Virus record (IMG/VR): IMGVR_UViG_3300044796_000056
Coordinates: 1 to 64,000 of that record
Strand: one strand, 5' to 3'
From: a virus
Length of the DNA: 64,000 nucleotides
Position numbers and translations under genes: made by a program. The notes beneath the pieces were generated by a model. It saw nothing but the letters and a program-made list of their open reading frames with translations. It did not search any database and was not told where the DNA came from. This document shows positions 29,280 through 37,213 of this stretch, in pieces; within the stretch, counting starts at the first letter, position 1, and the number at the start of each line of letters is the position of its first letter.

Positions 29280-29785
29280 GTCTGAAATTCACTCCGCTCT
29301 TTCTTTTGGGTTCCTATGCGTTCGCAGGGACGCCGGATACCTATGTCCGTTCTGATTCTCCTGCTTTCGATACCCTGAATCAAGCAGCCCAGGCCGCGCT
29401 CCAAAATGCCGTCTATGACTCTAGGATGCAGGGTTTCGAGTATGGTGGAGCTATCATACAGGTAGACAATAAATTCTACTACACATACCCGGTGACGATT
29501 GGAGATCCGCTCAAGGTGGAGTTTACAATCAAATTCCATCACACGGATAAACTGGTGGGTTTGTATCATACGCACCCTGAAAATAGGTCGAGCCTAGATG
29601 TCTGCGATACAACACGGTTCTCTAATGAGGACATAGTGATGGCCAGACAGTTGAAGGTTCCTTCCTATATCTGGGTAGAGAAGACCAACAGTTATCGGGT
29701 TTTCTTACCAGGTCAAAGCATCACGTCCCTAATAAGGAATGAACATGATGTCTTGGAATACACGTCAATAGGACAAGCTATATGA
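29276..29785 (+). CDS. Exported JAB/MPN-type (DUF4329-like) protein
   Basis: 169 residues. N-terminal signal peptide (LFLLGSYAFAG). GLYHTHPEN and FSNEDIVMA give the HxHP ... SxxD core of JAMM metallo-isopeptidase folds, with a possible upstream catalytic Glu. A secreted JAB-fold enzyme could cut peptide or isopeptide bonds in the envelope. Assignment by motif only. Confidence 0.6.
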   Translation: MSLKFTPLFLLGSYAFAGTPDTYVRSDSPAFDTLNQAAQAALQNAVYDSRMQGFEYGGAIIQVDNKFYYTYPVTIGDPLKVEFTIKFHHTDKLVGLYHTHPENRSSLDVCDTTRFSNEDIVMARQLKVPSYIWVEKTNSYRVFLPGQSITSLIRNEHDVLEYTSIGQAI

Positions 29786-29880
29786 GCATCCGCATTATCT
29801 GGCCTGAGAATAAAAGAGTCTCAGATATGCAGATCACTATTTGGTTCGAAGACATTCGGGCTCTGGCGGATGCCGCTTAA
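29782..29880 (+). CDS. Very small protein
   Basis: 32 residues, ATGA overlap with the JAB-like gene. SIRIIWPENKRVSDMQITIW. Its stop overlaps the next promoter -35. Too short to classify. Confidence 0.45.
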   Translation: MSIRIIWPENKRVSDMQITIWFEDIRALADAA

Positions 29881-29905
29881 CTCTTAAGATAGAACAGAGT
29901 ATAAT
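29877..29905 (+). promoter_or_regulatory. Early-type promoter of RNA ligase, leaderless
   Basis: TTAACT, 17 nt beginning CTTAAG, TATAAT; ATG 6 nt after. Confidence 0.75.
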
Positions 29906-29911
29906 TGATAC

Positions 29912-30799
29912 ATGGATGAATTGCGTGAGTTCGTTGAGAACAACCCTAAGCTGGTGACTCGTCGTGAGTCTGTCCGGTATCCGGGTCTATACGTCATCAA
30001 ATACACCCGAAAGGTGTTCTACGATGCTCTCTGGAATGACGTTCTAGAAGAGTGTCGAGGTCTTGTTGTCGATGCGGAATGGAACCGCGTCGTCAATCCC
30101 TTCCGAAAGATCTACAATCGCGGCGAGCGGGGAACGGATTTCCCGCTTGACGAGCCGGTGGTAGCCGTCCAGAAAGTCAATGGCTTCATGGCGGGAGCAA
30201 CTTACATTGAAGGATATGGAGTCGTGGTGTCAACTACCGGCTCCCTGGACTCACCATTTGTGGAGATCGCGGAACGTCATCTGCGGTCCAAGATTTGTAA
30301 TTGGATAGACAAGGTTGGTCACAAGATCACTTGGCTATTCGAGATTTGTGATCCCTCTGACCCGCACATCATCCAGGAGACTCCTGGCGCCTATCTAATA
30401 GGCGCGCGTTACGTGACCGGTGATATGATGTCAGAGGGAGCGCTAGATTCTATGGCTCCTGGTATGGGTGCAATGCGGCCTAACCATCTGCGTATACCGT
30501 TCGAGTCCGTCCTGTTGGCTATGACCAACTGCCGACTCGAAGGCTTTGTGGTTCACTCCCATCGCCTGCAGAAGTCACTGAAGATCAAGTCACCATACTA
30601 TTTGGTGACCAAGTTCCTTGCTCGTATGCGGGCGGAACGTTTCCTGGAGCGGATCAATGATCCAAAGCTGCGGGAGACCGTCGATGAGGAGTTCTACCCT
30701 CTGTTGGACCATTTATGGGCCAACCAGATATCATTCAACCTACTAAACGATGAGCAGGCCAAGATTGCCGTCATCCGTAAATTCTTGGAGACTATGTAA
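29912..30799 (+). CDS. RNA ligase
   Basis: 295 residues. Nucleotidyltransferase motifs: KVNGFMA (motif I, adenylated Lys), a beta-rich segment with STTGSLDSPF, WLFEICDPSD (motif IIIa), LEGFVVHSH (motif IV) and KSLKIKSPYYLV (motif V). It resembles phage Rnl1-type ligases that repair cleaved tRNAs. In this tRNA-rich phage, repair of anticodon-nuclease damage is a plausible role. Confidence 0.85.
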   Translation: MDELREFVENNPKLVTRRESVRYPGLYVIKYTRKVFYDALWNDVLEECRGLVVDAEWNRVVNPFRKIYNRGERGTDFPLDEPVVAVQKVNGFMAGATYIEGYGVVVSTTGSLDSPFVEIAERHLRSKICNWIDKVGHKITWLFEICDPSDPHIIQETPGAYLIGARYVTGDMMSEGALDSMAPGMGAMRPNHLRIPFESVLLAMTNCRLEGFVVHSHRLQKSLKIKSPYYLVTKFLARMRAERFLERINDPKLRETVDEEFYPLLDHLWANQISFNLLNDEQAKIAVIRKFLETM

Positions 30800-30954
30800 T
30801 GACTAAAGCCGAATTGAAGAAGAAAATGGAAGATTTCATCCAATCACAAGATAACCGTGATAGAGATGAAGCATATGGGACTGATCGAACATTCGCAATA
30901 TCAGTGCTGAAAGAATTTGCCGAAACTATCAACATAGAATTGGGAGTGGAATAA
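30799..30954 (+). CDS. Small hypothetical protein
   Basis: 51 residues, charged helical, TAATG coupling on both sides (RNA ligase before, ClpP after). Unknown; possible ClpP partner by position only. Confidence 0.6.
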   Translation: MTKAELKKKMEDFIQSQDNRDRDEAYGTDRTFAISVLKEFAETINIELGVE

Positions 30955-31574
30955 TGGATAAGTCTTTGATGCCTGTTGGTTTGGGTATGATTCCTGCCGT
31001 CATCGAATCCGGTGCGCGCGGTGAACGAACTTATGACATCTATTCACGCTTGATGCGTGAACGGGTCGTCTTTCTGGTTGGACCTATCGACGACTGGTGC
31101 GCCAACGTGCTGGTCGCCCAGCTGCTGTATTTGGAGCATGAGAGTCCTGAGCAGACCATCAGTCTCTACATCAATTCTCCAGGCGGCTCAGTAACATCAG
31201 GTCTGGCAATCTATGACACGATGAAGTTCATCCGCGCACCCATCAGCACGATCTGTATCGGTGAGGCGGCAAGCATGGGAGCATTCATCCTGGCGTCAGG
31301 TACTAAGGGCAAGCGCTTCATTCTACCCAACGCCGAGGTTATGATTCACCAGCTGTCCGCCGGTTTCGCCGGTCAGGGAACCGACATCGCTATCCACGCG
31401 GCTATGATTGCTCGCACCAAAGCGAAGCTGAACCGCATCATGGCGACCGAAACTGGTCACACTGCAGAAGAGGTAGAGAAGGCTTCTGAGCGTGATAATT
31501 TCTTGACCGCTGAAGAGGCTTTGGGTTTTGGTATCGTTGACCGAATCGTGACGAGAGCTCCTTCTGAAGACTAA
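30954..31574 (+). CDS. clpP: ClpP-like serine protease
   Basis: 206 residues, full length for ClpP. Triad intact: Ser in GEAASMGAF (usual GQAASMGA), His in VMIHQ, Asp in ERDNFL. SLYINSPGGSVTSGLAIYDTM is the family signature. No phage Clp ATPase is visible, so it would rely on host ClpX/ClpA or form mixed or independent barrels. Together with the phage tmRNA at 39.1 kb it could degrade tagged or host proteins. Confidence 0.92.
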   Translation: MDKSLMPVGLGMIPAVIESGARGERTYDIYSRLMRERVVFLVGPIDDWCANVLVAQLLYLEHESPEQTISLYINSPGGSVTSGLAIYDTMKFIRAPISTICIGEAASMGAFILASGTKGKRFILPNAEVMIHQLSAGFAGQGTDIAIHAAMIARTKAKLNRIMATETGHTAEEVEKASERDNFLTAEEALGFGIVDRIVTRAPSED

Positions 31575-31577
31575 ATA
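31571..31577 (+). promoter_or_regulatory. CTAAATA element
   Basis: Overlaps the ClpP stop codon, just before module G; possible late promoter. Confidence 0.35.
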
Positions 31578-31582
31578 TAGAA

Positions 31583-31653
31583 AACGTTAACGAGTACCGT
31601 TAATAAGTTAAATTCGACTTGACTTCTCGTACAGATTAGGTATAATAGTTCAT
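31583..31653 (+). promoter_or_regulatory. Promoter module G (inverted box)
   Basis: AACGTTAACGAGTACCG is the reverse complement of the forward box with one mismatch; then AAGTTAAAT, TTGACT and TATAAT (31641-31646); ATG 7 nt after. Confidence 0.75.
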
Positions 31654-31830
31654 ATGTTTAAAGTGATTGTTTTGATCCATATCATAGCCAGCGGGCACGT
31701 CGATATAGTAGAGACTATTATGCCCGTTCAGACATATGAGAGAGCACAGCAAGTTTGCGCTTATCAACTGCACCAAATTCAGCCCGCAGTAGGAACGTAT
31801 CTTACATGTGATATAGAAGGAATAAGTTGA
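31654..31830 (+). CDS. Small hypothetical protein
   Basis: 58 residues with a hydrophobic start (FKVIVLIHIIASG), possibly a signal or membrane segment, and two Cys. Predicted leaderless. Stop overlaps a TTG start (TTGA). Confidence 0.6.
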   Translation: MFKVIVLIHIIASGHVDIVETIMPVQTYERAQQVCAYQLHQIQPAVGTYLTCDIEGIS

Positions 31831-32347
31831 ACTATTCCCTTCATTATAAACGGTTGGTAACGAGGTCTCCTCAGAGGAAACCCAAGGAGGGTTACTTTGA
31901 ACGGCACCATATCGTCCCGAAGTGTATGGATGGATCAGATTTGGTTTCCAATCTGGTCTATCTAACACCAGAAGAACACTATGTCGCTCATCAGTTGCTG
32001 GTAAAGATGTATCCGGAAATCTGGGATTGATACGAGCCGCTAACGTGATGAATAAGGGTAGCGGTAACAGTAAAACATATGGTTGGCTTCGACGGCAACT
32101 TAGCTCGGCGCAAACAGGTAGCAAGAATCATATGTTTGGGGTTAGAGTATTTGGAAAAGTCAATCCTAATTTCGGTCGTAAATGGTCTGAAGAAAAGAAA
32201 CAGGCTATGAGCGCCCTAAAGAAAGGTTGTCGTGATAGTAGTGAAACGAAAGCAAAGAAGAGTAAGTCTAAGAGCGCCACCCATAGGGCGAACATAGCCA
32301 AGAGCAAGTTAGGTAATATAAATGGCTTCAAGCGGAAAGTAGCATGA
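31827..32347 (+). pseudogene. HNH homing endonuclease broken by a frameshift
   Basis: The first frame (TTG 31827 to 32030) encodes HHIVPKCMDGSDLVSNLVYL and the rest of the HNH core, then stops after KMYPEIWD. Another frame continues as GNLGLIRAANVMNKGSG with NUMOD-type repeats (KNHMFGVRVFGKVNPNFGRKWSEEKK) to 32347. One frameshift near 32018 separates catalytic and DNA-binding parts. It abuts the phosphoesterase gene. Confidence 0.75.
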
Positions 32348-32913
32348 GTATCTGGTTCACGAGCGATTTGCATTTTTCTCATAAGAATATAGCCAAGTTC
32401 TGTCCGAAGACTCGACCGCATTCTGATCCTATGGAAATGGACAACCATATGATTAATCGCTGGAATACTCAAGTTAAACCAGAAGATACGGTTTGGGCAC
32501 TCGGAGATATTTTCTTCTGCCAGGCCGACCGGGCCAAGACCATCATGGAGCGCCTGAATGGGCACAAGCATCTGGTCTACGGCAACCACGACCAAGTGAT
32601 ACGCGGAGACAAGGTCCTTCAGGGCATGTTCGACTCAATCCATGAGTACAAGGAAATACACGTTGACGGCAACATGTTGTGCTTGTTCCATTATCCTATC
32701 TATGAGTGGAACAAGATCCACCACAACGCCATCCACTTACATGGTCACATCCATGAGCGGTTGAGCGGCGTGCCGGGCAAGATCTTGAACGTCTGTGTTG
32801 ACTCACCTACGTTCGGTGACGGCTCTTATTCTTTGTACCACAGTGACATCGTTTTGGCGGCGGCTAGGAAGTTGCCTGAGCGTCCTCATGGTTCAGCCGG
32901 GAAGACACAATAA
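32344..32913 (+). CDS. Metallophosphoesterase
   Basis: 189 residues. Calcineurin-like motifs in order: DLHFSH, GDIFF, YGNHDQ, CLFHYPIY, HLHGHIHE. A typical phage phosphohydrolase; substrate not predictable (nucleotide, nucleic-acid end or cyclic nucleotide). Confidence 0.88.
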   Translation: MSIWFTSDLHFSHKNIAKFCPKTRPHSDPMEMDNHMINRWNTQVKPEDTVWALGDIFFCQADRAKTIMERLNGHKHLVYGNHDQVIRGDKVLQGMFDSIHEYKEIHVDGNMLCLFHYPIYEWNKIHHNAIHLHGHIHERLSGVPGKILNVCVDSPTFGDGSYSLYHSDIVLAAARKLPERPHGSAGKTQ

Positions 32914-33512
32914 TGGCACGACGTAATTACATGGTGGACGTTGAGACCCTGGACGTGGAAAGTACGTCCGTGGTCCTCTCCTGCGCCATCATCGAGTTCA
33001 GCCTGGATGAAGTTCCAGACTATCAGAAGATCTTCGGCCGCGCTCTCTTTGTCAAGTTTGACGTGGAAGAGCAGGTCGCCAAGTTTAAGCGCACGATCAA
33101 GAAGAGCACTCTTGAGTGGTGGGCGACTCAGCCTCTGAGCACCCGCACAAAGAGTTTGGTGCCGTCAACCTTTGATGTGGATGCGGCTACCGGCTTACAG
33201 ATGATTCGCGACTATGCGGACCTGGACTCCAATTCTGACAAGAACCGGAACGTCAAGTTCTGGGCACGTGGTATCCTTGACCAGAGCACTCTGGATAGCC
33301 TGAGCAACGCAACGAGCGGTGATATCCTGGTCCCGTACAACAATTGGTTTGATGTACGCACGTTCTTGTTCGCTCTGTACGAGAGTGAGAGCGGCTACAT
33401 TACAGTGCCTGGTTTCGACCACAGGAACGTGGTCACCAAGCACGACCCGGTGCATGACTGTGCCAACGATTTGATGATGATTTTGAGTGGCAATTTGCCC
33501 AAGGCAGAATAA
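32913..33512 (+). CDS. DEDD 3'-5' exonuclease, DexA/RNase AS-like
   Basis: 199 residues. MVDVETLDVESTSVVLSCA (first Asp/Glu pair), VKFWARGILDQSTL (second acidic), and HDPVHDCANDL (His/Asp end) fit the DEDDh exonuclease fold of Rv2179c-like and T4 DexA proteins. It could trim RNA or DNA 3' ends; RNA is attractive given the tRNA array. Confidence 0.75.
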   Translation: MARRNYMVDVETLDVESTSVVLSCAIIEFSLDEVPDYQKIFGRALFVKFDVEEQVAKFKRTIKKSTLEWWATQPLSTRTKSLVPSTFDVDAATGLQMIRDYADLDSNSDKNRNVKFWARGILDQSTLDSLSNATSGDILVPYNNWFDVRTFLFALYESESGYITVPGFDHRNVVTKHDPVHDCANDLMMILSGNLPKAE

Positions 33513-33513
33513 G

Positions 33514-34014
33514 TTGAAGTATTTGTTTCTGGACATCGACGGTGTCCTCAATAATTATCCATGGTATGAAAAGATGTACAAGGAGAATCCTCCTTCCATC
33601 CGTAATAACATGACACCTGAAGAGCGCGCCCTGATTGACTTTGATCCGGCCAACGTTGCTCAGCTGGAACGCATCGTCGTTTCTCAACCAGACCTTTGGA
33701 TCATCATATCTTCTTCCTGGCGTCGTCTCCATTCTTTGGCCGAAATACGCGGCTACATAATCAATAAGGGTGGAATAGAAGCCGGCAAGCGTGTCAAGGA
33801 TAAGACGACCCACCAGCCGGCATTGTTCAAGATTCGCGGTCAAGAGATCAATCACTGGTTGGAGAATTATTCCGACGAGCCGCACCCTTATGTAATCTTG
33901 GATGACGACAGTGACATGCTTCCTGAACAGAAAGCCGGTCATTTTGTACAGACACATTATTTGGGTGGACTAACACCGGAATTGGCAGACGAAGCCATCA
34001 AGATCTTAGGGTAG
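33514..34014 (+). CDS. HAD-family phosphatase
   Basis: 166 residues from TTG 33514. KYLFLDIDGVLN is the HAD DxDx(T/V) nucleophile motif; WIIISSSWR gives motif II Ser; VILDDDSDM gives the C-terminal Asp pair. It resembles the HAD domain found in phage nucleic-acid repair genes. Ends in TAG. Confidence 0.75.
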   Translation: MKYLFLDIDGVLNNYPWYEKMYKENPPSIRNNMTPEERALIDFDPANVAQLERIVVSQPDLWIIISSSWRRLHSLAEIRGYIINKGGIEAGKRVKDKTTHQPALFKIRGQEINHWLENYSDEPHPYVILDDDSDMLPEQKAGHFVQTHYLGGLTPELADEAIKILG

Positions 34015-34015
34015 A

Positions 34016-34044
34016 TATACTCTTAAGGTTGAACGGAGTATAAT
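34016..34044 (+). promoter_or_regulatory. Early-type promoter, leaderless
   Basis: TATACT, 17 nt beginning CTTAAG, TATAAT; ATG 5 nt after the -10. Confidence 0.7.
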
Positions 34045-34049
34045 AAGTT

Positions 34050-34235
34050 ATGTGGAAGAATTTCAAAGAATTCCTTGATCGTGAACAGAAAGTCGTCGGC
34101 GTAGTCGGCAACTTCTTGGTACCATTCACCATAGGTTACTTACTCAACTCCGTCATGACGATTCACAATTGGCGGTTTTGGGTTATCATTGTTTTAGTAT
34201 TGGCGTATCGAGGCACTAGAGGCAAAAATGGCTAA
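34050..34235 (+). CDS. Small membrane protein
   Basis: 61 residues with two hydrophobic segments (~17-36 and ~43-54). Predicted leaderless; overlaps the next gene. Unknown. Confidence 0.6.
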   Translation: MWKNFKEFLDREQKVVGVVGNFLVPFTIGYLLNSVMTIHNWRFWVIIVLVLAYRGTRGKNG

Positions 34236-34635
34236 GCAGACTCAATCTTTTCGTTTATTCCAGCTGCTAAAGAGCGGCGAACCGGTCAAGACTCAGGTTT
34301 TGTCCGAGACTCTGAAGATCCATATCTTCTCAGTGCCGGTCTACATCCATGAACTGAAGAACCAGTTCAAGGCTGAGATCAAGTCCATCCGCGAAGGCCG
34401 CAAGGTTGTTGCGTATCAGCTGATCAACGCCGACAAGGTAAAGGTGCCAGAGTTCCGCAAGAACAGCTATGGTGAAGTGCCAAAGGCTAAGACCAGCGTC
34501 GTGCAGTCCATTGCCGAGGAACTGGAGTCAGCCAACACTGGTGTGGTCGGCGAGCGCGAGTTCGCGGACATTAAGTCCAGTCTTGGTCTTGGCGGCGGCT
34601 TTGGTGGCTTTGGTAATACCGGCAGCGACTACTAA
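34228..34635 (+). CDS. Possible winged-helix protein
   Basis: 135 residues. Residues ~5-70 (FRLFQLLKSGEPVKTQVLSE ... YIHELKNQFKAEIKSIREGR) look like a helix-turn-helix with wing, followed by a disordered Gly/Phe-rich tail. Could be a DNA-binding regulator; low certainty. Confidence 0.55.
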   Translation: MAKQTQSFRLFQLLKSGEPVKTQVLSETLKIHIFSVPVYIHELKNQFKAEIKSIREGRKVVAYQLINADKVKVPEFRKNSYGEVPKAKTSVVQSIAEELESANTGVVGEREFADIKSSLGLGGGFGGFGNTGSDY

Positions 34636-34823
34636 TGCTGTTGGCGCAGACCGCCAGAGGCATCCTAAGCGGGGATATCGGTGCCACGTTTCAAGACAAG
34701 ATTGAAGCGTACAAATTCTACAACGACAACTTCATGTTGGGAGAGCTAACACCATCCCAAACAGAAGAGTTCAGAACACTGGTTGAGGGTGGAATAATCG
34801 AAGTTCCTGCTTTCCAGTCATAA
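34635..34823 (+). CDS. Small hypothetical protein
   Basis: 62 residues, TAATG coupled on both sides, helical. Unknown. Confidence 0.6.
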   Translation: MLLAQTARGILSGDIGATFQDKIEAYKFYNDNFMLGELTPSQTEEFRTLVEGGIIEVPAFQS

Positions 34824-35005
34824 TGGCACGCAAGGTAGAATACATCGTCATAGACGATTACGGGGACGATTGGGAAGAAGGTTCAATTGCTTTCGGACCA
34901 TTCGATACACGAGAAGAAGCAGATGAACAAGCCGAGGCAGAGAATTATCACTCTGCTTCCATCGTCAAGGTGGTAAACGGTAAGCGTGTGGAGCAATTAC
35001 GATGA
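34823..35005 (+). CDS. Small acidic hypothetical protein
   Basis: 60 residues: two beta strands, an acidic helix (REEADEQAEAENY) and a strand. Common phage small-protein pattern; unknown. Confidence 0.6.
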   Translation: MARKVEYIVIDDYGDDWEEGSIAFGPFDTREEADEQAEAENYHSASIVKVVNGKRVEQLR

Positions 35006-35406
35006 TTTACCAATTTAAATTACTTCAACCACAAGAGTACGCGGGCCAAACCCTACCTATCGGCACGATCATCGAGATAGAGATGAAGTATGCCGAATAC
35101 GATGAGTTCTTCAAGGACAATGAAAAGACCCTTGAACGTTACATCGGCACGGCTCCTTCTGTGGTTTGGGATGGTGTCCATTACGGCACCACAACATCTG
35201 ATCGAGCCAGCGATGGCTTCAAGGAAGTCCTGGCCAAGATCGGTGAGAATCATCCATCCAGTCCTCTGGCCGACCGGTTCCGCAAGAACAAGACCATCAA
35301 AGAGATCAGGACCAAAGAGACGGTCAAGAAGCATCGCGACAAGGCAGCTAAGGCCGCCAAAGATGCGGTATCCAAGCGCAAGGGTAAGATGTGGGATAGA
35401 CCTTGA
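35002..35406 (+). CDS. Hypothetical protein with basic tail
   Basis: 134 residues. Mixed N-terminal domain and a strongly basic C-terminus (residues ~95-134), suggesting nucleic-acid contact. Its TGA overlaps the TTG start of the exonuclease gene. Confidence 0.6.
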   Translation: MIYQFKLLQPQEYAGQTLPIGTIIEIEMKYAEYDEFFKDNEKTLERYIGTAPSVVWDGVHYGTTTSDRASDGFKEVLAKIGENHPSSPLADRFRKNKTIKEIRTKETVKKHRDKAAKAAKDAVSKRKGKMWDRP

Positions 35407-36116
35407 TCTTCACCCATAGCTTCGTAGAGGCTCCTCCCCTGCCGGTAGAGACGGCTGCTGATGGTGTACGACATTACGTCACACCTGCCGGCAACCAATA
35501 CGAGAGCGTGACTACGTTCATCTCCCGTCATTGGGACAAGGCTTTCTTAGAGGCATGGAAGAAGCGTATCGGTGAGGCTAAGGCCAACAGTGAGAGCGCC
35601 AGAGCAAGGAACCGAGGCAGTATCTTACACAAGAGCATTGAGCACTATCTGCGCAATGAAGAATTGGATCTAAGAAAGACGCTATCAGCACATGTGCTGA
35701 CGAAGACTCTCTTCATCCAGGTCAAGCCTCTACTAAACCGGATCAATAACATTCGGCTGATTGAAAAACCACTTTGGAGCGACGAGTTAAAGCTAGCCGG
35801 TACTCCTGACACGATTGCAGATTTTGATGGCTTGCTTTCCACGATTGACTTTAAGGGGAGCACGCGAGACAAGAAAGAAGAGTACATTACAACGTATTGG
35901 TTGCAGTGCGCAATCTACAACACGATGTACAATGAGCGCTATGGTGAGATGCCTAGCCAGTCTGTGATTATTATGGCGGTTGAGGATAACCCTCAACCGC
36001 ATTTGTTTGTTGAACCTTCTTACAAGGGTCTCCAGCGGCTCCAAGAGTTCGTAGAAGACCCGGTGAAGTTTCAAGCCGATTTGGTGAAAGCAAAGAAAGC
36101 AGTGGCCAAGAAATGA
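35403..36116 (+). CDS. PD-(D/E)XK exonuclease, Cas4/MGME1-like
   Basis: 237 residues, TTG start. GSILHKSIEHYL gives the conserved His, AGTPDTIADFDG the PD, and LSTIDFKGS the (D/E)xK; QCAIYN follows as in the QxxxY motif of RecB-type nucleases. It probably degrades single- or double-stranded DNA ends in recombination. Confidence 0.8.
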   Translation: MIFTHSFVEAPPLPVETAADGVRHYVTPAGNQYESVTTFISRHWDKAFLEAWKKRIGEAKANSESARARNRGSILHKSIEHYLRNEELDLRKTLSAHVLTKTLFIQVKPLLNRINNIRLIEKPLWSDELKLAGTPDTIADFDGLLSTIDFKGSTRDKKEEYITTYWLQCAIYNTMYNERYGEMPSQSVIIMAVEDNPQPHLFVEPSYKGLQRLQEFVEDPVKFQADLVKAKKAVAKK

Positions 36117-36319
36117 ACCATTATCATGATCAGTTTCCTTTCAGGATTCAACTGAACCGGGATTACTATCCAAAGATATCGGAGATCTACCAGCAACTTC
36201 GTACGTTCGGTGAAATAGGCGGCGAGTGGACGGCATATGATATGTTCGGGTATCAGCATATCTACTTCAAGAAGGAAGAAGATTTGAAGAACTTCCAGGA
36301 ATGGGTCAAGACGCTGTGA
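36113..36319 (+). CDS. Small hypothetical protein
   Basis: 68 residues, ATGA-type overlap upstream and a 19-nt overlap with the SET gene. Aromatic-rich. Unknown. Confidence 0.55.
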   Translation: MNHYHDQFPFRIQLNRDYYPKISEIYQQLRTFGEIGGEWTAYDMFGYQHIYFKKEEDLKNFQEWVKTL

Positions 36320-36741
36320 AAGAGAAGAATTGGCAGGCTTGGAAGTATCTCATGGTCAAAGACAATGAGCACGGCCAATCTGGTTTGTATGCGATGATTG
36401 ATATTCCATACAAGACAGTCATAGGCGCATTTGGTGGCAAGATAGAATGCGTCAGTCCTATACCTGAAAGGATCACCAACTCTATCATTCAGATTGCGAT
36501 CAACCGAGAGCAGGACATACTTTTGATCCTGACCGGAGAGAAAGATTTTCGGTGGGAGGGTATCAGCTATATGAACCACTCCTGTGAACCTAACGCCAAC
36601 ATGGTTGCTCAAACTATAATCGTTGCCAATCGAGACATCAAACGTGGCGAAGAGATTACGGTAGACTACAACAGTTGGAACTTCATTGGTGAGGGTGTGC
36701 CTTGCTGGTGCCCAAAGTGTGATGGTAAGGTGACCATATGA
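36301..36741 (+). CDS. SET-domain protein
   Basis: 146 residues. SYMNHSCEPNANMVAQ and RDIKRGEEITVDYN are the core SET-domain motifs that bind S-adenosylmethionine and form the knotted active site, and CWCPKC is a post-SET zinc cluster piece. It should methylate lysines on a host or phage protein. Phage SET proteins are uncommon. Confidence 0.82.
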   Translation: MGQDAVKEKNWQAWKYLMVKDNEHGQSGLYAMIDIPYKTVIGAFGGKIECVSPIPERITNSIIQIAINREQDILLILTGEKDFRWEGISYMNHSCEPNANMVAQTIIVANRDIKRGEEITVDYNSWNFIGEGVPCWCPKCDGKVTI

Positions 36742-37112
36742 ACAATCCCATGGGACCTATGGAGTTCGAGGAGTGCCCAAAGTGCACTGGCCGTTCCCAT
36801 GAAACATTGTGCGACAGCTGCAAACACAATAAGGAAACGATCAATTCTCTGTGGAAAATGATTCAGCAGCCCGAGGAAGCCTACCTTACTCCGCCACCCA
36901 TAAAAGGCGACGTGGCGCTTCCGAACGGCTGCCATCTTTTCTGGCATATGACCGAACAGGGACGTGAGTATTTCTCAGACGAGATAGGCGGTGGTGTCTA
37001 TGTCTGGCACACAGCGCTGGTAGATAGTGAAACACTGATAGCTGCAGTGAATCAAGAGAACATATTTCGCCGCCGAGAGTACGAGATAGAACAACGAAAA
37101 GCGAAAGGCTAA
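36738..37112 (+). CDS. Zinc-ribbon hypothetical protein
   Basis: 124 residues. ECPKC and LCDSCKHN provide four Cys near the N-terminus; the rest is mixed with no known domain. ATGA overlap with the SET gene suggests a common function. Confidence 0.6.
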   Translation: MNNPMGPMEFEECPKCTGRSHETLCDSCKHNKETINSLWKMIQQPEEAYLTPPPIKGDVALPNGCHLFWHMTEQGREYFSDEIGGGVYVWHTALVDSETLIAAVNQENIFRRREYEIEQRKAKG

Positions 37113-37115
37113 ATA
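37109..37115 (+). promoter_or_regulatory. Late promoter for amber-suppressor tRNA
   Basis: CTAAATA ends 6 nt before the first base of the tRNA at 37122, so the transcript would begin at or near the mature 5' end. Confidence 0.6.
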
Positions 37116-37121
37116 GAACAT

Positions 37122-37197
37122 CGATGTGTAGCTCAAACTGGCTAGAGCAGGATCTCTAAAATCCAAGATCAGGGTTCGATGCCCTGCACAACGGCCA
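37122..37197 (+). tRNA. Amber suppressor tRNA, anticodon CTA
   Basis: Acceptor CGATGTG/CACAACG (one mismatch), D-arm AGCTC/GAGC, anticodon arm GGAT-CTCTAAA-ATCC with CTA at 34-36, T-arm CAGGG-TTCGATG-CCCTG, discriminator G, CCA encoded. It stands alone, 16 kb from the array, behind a late promoter element. Confidence 0.82.
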
Positions 37198-37213
37198 AAT
37201 TCAGGGGAAAAGA

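Noticed and set aside
22540-31653. Repeated ~85 bp units as a possible CRISPR or integron-type array
   Set aside because: Copies are separated by genes, each ends in a -10 box and ATG, and there are no short regular spacers or attC-like folds.
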